Assembly (NCBI RefSeq): GCF_002368395.1
Contig: NZ_AP018254.1
Coordinates: forward strand, 3,162,001 to 3,226,000
Length of the DNA: 64,000 bases
Direction: 5' to 3'
Source of the DNA: Calothrix sp. NIES-3974
GTDB lineage: Bacteria; Cyanobacteriota; Cyanobacteriia; Cyanobacteriales; Nostocaceae
Positions 62,843 to 64,000 of this stretch are shown one piece after another (the first letter of the stretch is position 1; each line of letters begins with the position of its first letter). Below the pieces are notes generated by a model, which was given only the letters and a program-made list of their open reading frames with translations, was not told where the DNA came from and did not search any database. The position numbers and the translations under genes are program-made.

Positions 62843-63499
62843 AGTTTTTTGTGATTGGAAGGTCTAGATTTGGTTAAGATTTTCAGCAAAATAATTCCGC
62901 GAAGGAATTCGGTCGATTTAATCTTGTGTGGAGGTATCCTGTAAATCCGCAATTGACTCTGTGTTTATGGCAAAATTCAGTTCATAACCCATAATGATTA
63001 ATTCGTAACAGACTACGCCAAAGAACCACGTCTACCTAATTACGTAGCTTGGTTCCCGCGTAGCGGCTATTACCAATTACTGGATACTGTTTTTGCCTTG
63101 GTCAAAACAACCTCTGGACTCAGCCGACAGGTAGATGCTGATTGATGAGGATTTTTATATGCTCATCTTATATTGGTATGTAACTTACTTGTAATTATTC
63201 CCATTGGCAGAATATTGTCAGTAAGTATTAATCGTAACTAGTCTACGTGCTTGCCCATTGGCATGGGATTGATAAATAGGATTAACTATACAGTGCAATC
63301 ACCAGTTAATGACTTAACAATCCAGGGGCTGTAACCCATATTGCCTAGGTGAAGCAATATTGTTCTATTTCAACGCAACCAGTTAGCTGAGCGGAACCGG
63401 AACTTACTTGTATATTTTTGACTTTGCACCCGATGTATACAAGTATTGTAGATAACTTGAGAATTTATGTCAATTAGTTAAAAACTAATTAACTAGTAT
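62843..63499. other. Intergenic region upstream of the Crp-family gene
   Basis: No gene supported. It contains a hairpin TATTGC-CTAGGTGAA-GCAATA (about 63341-63361), which may close transcription or form a leader structure, and TTACGTAGC-type short motifs. Confidence 0.45.
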
Positions 63500-64000
63500 T
63501 TAAGTTTTACGGATGGCGATAACTGCGGGTTTGGGTGGTGCGTCTGGAGTTTTCCCAGGCCAATTGGAACCCAGGGGTACTTGACGGGATTGGGTAAACA
63601 CTTCTCCCGTTGTTGTCCGCACAAGGAATTCCCGTGTTTCGCTGGCTTGATTTTTGCGAATACCGTAGGCTTCACCCGGATGTTGAACCGAAAGAAAGAG
63701 GGTGTTGTTGTCGGGGGTGAAGCATGGCCCTGTCATTTCACATTCCATCGGACCAGTACCAAACAGAAAGGCTTGACCTGCTTTTTCCCCACTGGTGGGA
63801 ATATACCAGAGGGAATTATTACCGAATAACCCTGAGATACTGGCGGTCTTGCCTTTGTCATCTGTGCGACTTTTAACTGCATTATTCATTTTTTTCGTGG
63901 AAATGTCTGTCACCATCCATACATTTCCGCTACGGTCAAGTAACAAATTATCAGGATTGGCAAAGCCCATACCACCGCTAGCGGGTTCTCCTCCGGTTGC
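63500..64000 (-). CDS. PhoX family phosphatase, C-terminal part (truncated by window end)
   Basis: The last 166 codons of a DUF839/PhoX-type phosphatase whose start lies beyond 64000. The frame is open to the window edge (ATGGEPASGG, then MGFANPDNLLLDRSGNVWMVTDIS). MECEMTGPCFTPDNNTLFLSVQHPGE is typical of the family, whose members hydrolyse phosphate esters outside the cytoplasm using calcium and iron. The ending PAVIAIRKT is the natural C-terminus. Confidence 0.88.
   Translation of the reverse strand, partial: ATGGEPASGGMGFANPDNLLLDRSGNVWMVTDISTKKMNNAVKSRTDDKGKTASISGLFGNNSLWYIPTSGEKAGQAFLFGTGPMECEMTGPCFTPDNNTLFLSVQHPGEAYGIRKNQASETREFLVRTTTGEVFTQSRQVPLGSNWPGKTPDAPPKPAVIAIRKT

Overview
The window comes from a cyanobacterium, most likely a filamentous one of the Nostocales (Calothrix, Rivularia or Nostoc-like). 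The evidence is the frequent HIP1 octamer GCGATCGC, cyanobacterium-specific genes (petN, the sigma factor SigC, PSRP-3/Ycf65, the flavodiiron pair Flv1/Flv3, SLH-type iron uptake porins, COP23, a CikA-like kinase), and dense short palindromes, heptamer repeats and MITE-like elements between genes. It is a chromosomal stretch with many core genes. I saw no rRNA, tRNA, CRISPR array, phage or intact insertion sequence.

Layout. 0.3-2.4 kb: sigC and a Fur-type regulator. 2.7-7.7 kb (minus): cobN followed 21 bases later by a secreted peptidoglycan-binding repeat protein. 7.9-9.9 kb: CikA-like GAF/histidine kinase without a pseudo-receiver. 9.9-12.0 kb (minus): coaX, a DUF1877 protein, and a tiny operon of petN (28 aa) plus a 54-aa membrane protein. 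12-18 kb: membrane protein, PDZ/radical SAM protein (TIGR03279), large GHL10 glycoside hydrolase-like exoprotein, FAD-only photolyase homologue with four cysteines. 18.8-30 kb: lysC, subtilase, cation antiporter, DUF2256 gene with a decayed second copy, M48 protease, helicase remnant, COP23 protein, DUF427 protein, folK. 30.6-37 kb: class A penicillin-binding protein, BON lipoprotein, small exoprotein, PRC-barrel protein. 37.5-41.3 kb (minus): FHA/zinc-ribbon Ser/Thr kinase and zinc-ribbon PP2C phosphatase. 41.7-47.7 kb: recF, transketolase, fabF, acpP. 48-53.6 kb: HdrB-like CCG protein, PSRP-3, flv1 and flv3. 54-62.8 kb: TPR protein, two paralogous iron uptake porins bracketing two secreted proteins, and a Crp-family regulator. 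The window ends inside a PhoX-type phosphatase.

Functional themes: iron and redox handling (Fur, porins, Flv1/Flv3), cell-envelope building (PBP, PG-binding and GHL10 proteins, lipoprotein, porins), phospho-signalling (kinase, phosphatase, CikA-like kinase) and central metabolism (transketolase, fatty-acid synthesis, aspartate kinase, pantothenate and folate steps).

The most unusual content is repetitive rather than genic. A palindrome family has constant outer arms GTAGAGACG/CGTCTCTAC but interchangeable, self-complementary cores, and at three or more loci one arm only is tandemly amplified (12590, 53739, 55539). There are also two further dispersed element families, and low-complexity repeat insertions that stay in frame inside cobN, coaX and the M48 protease.
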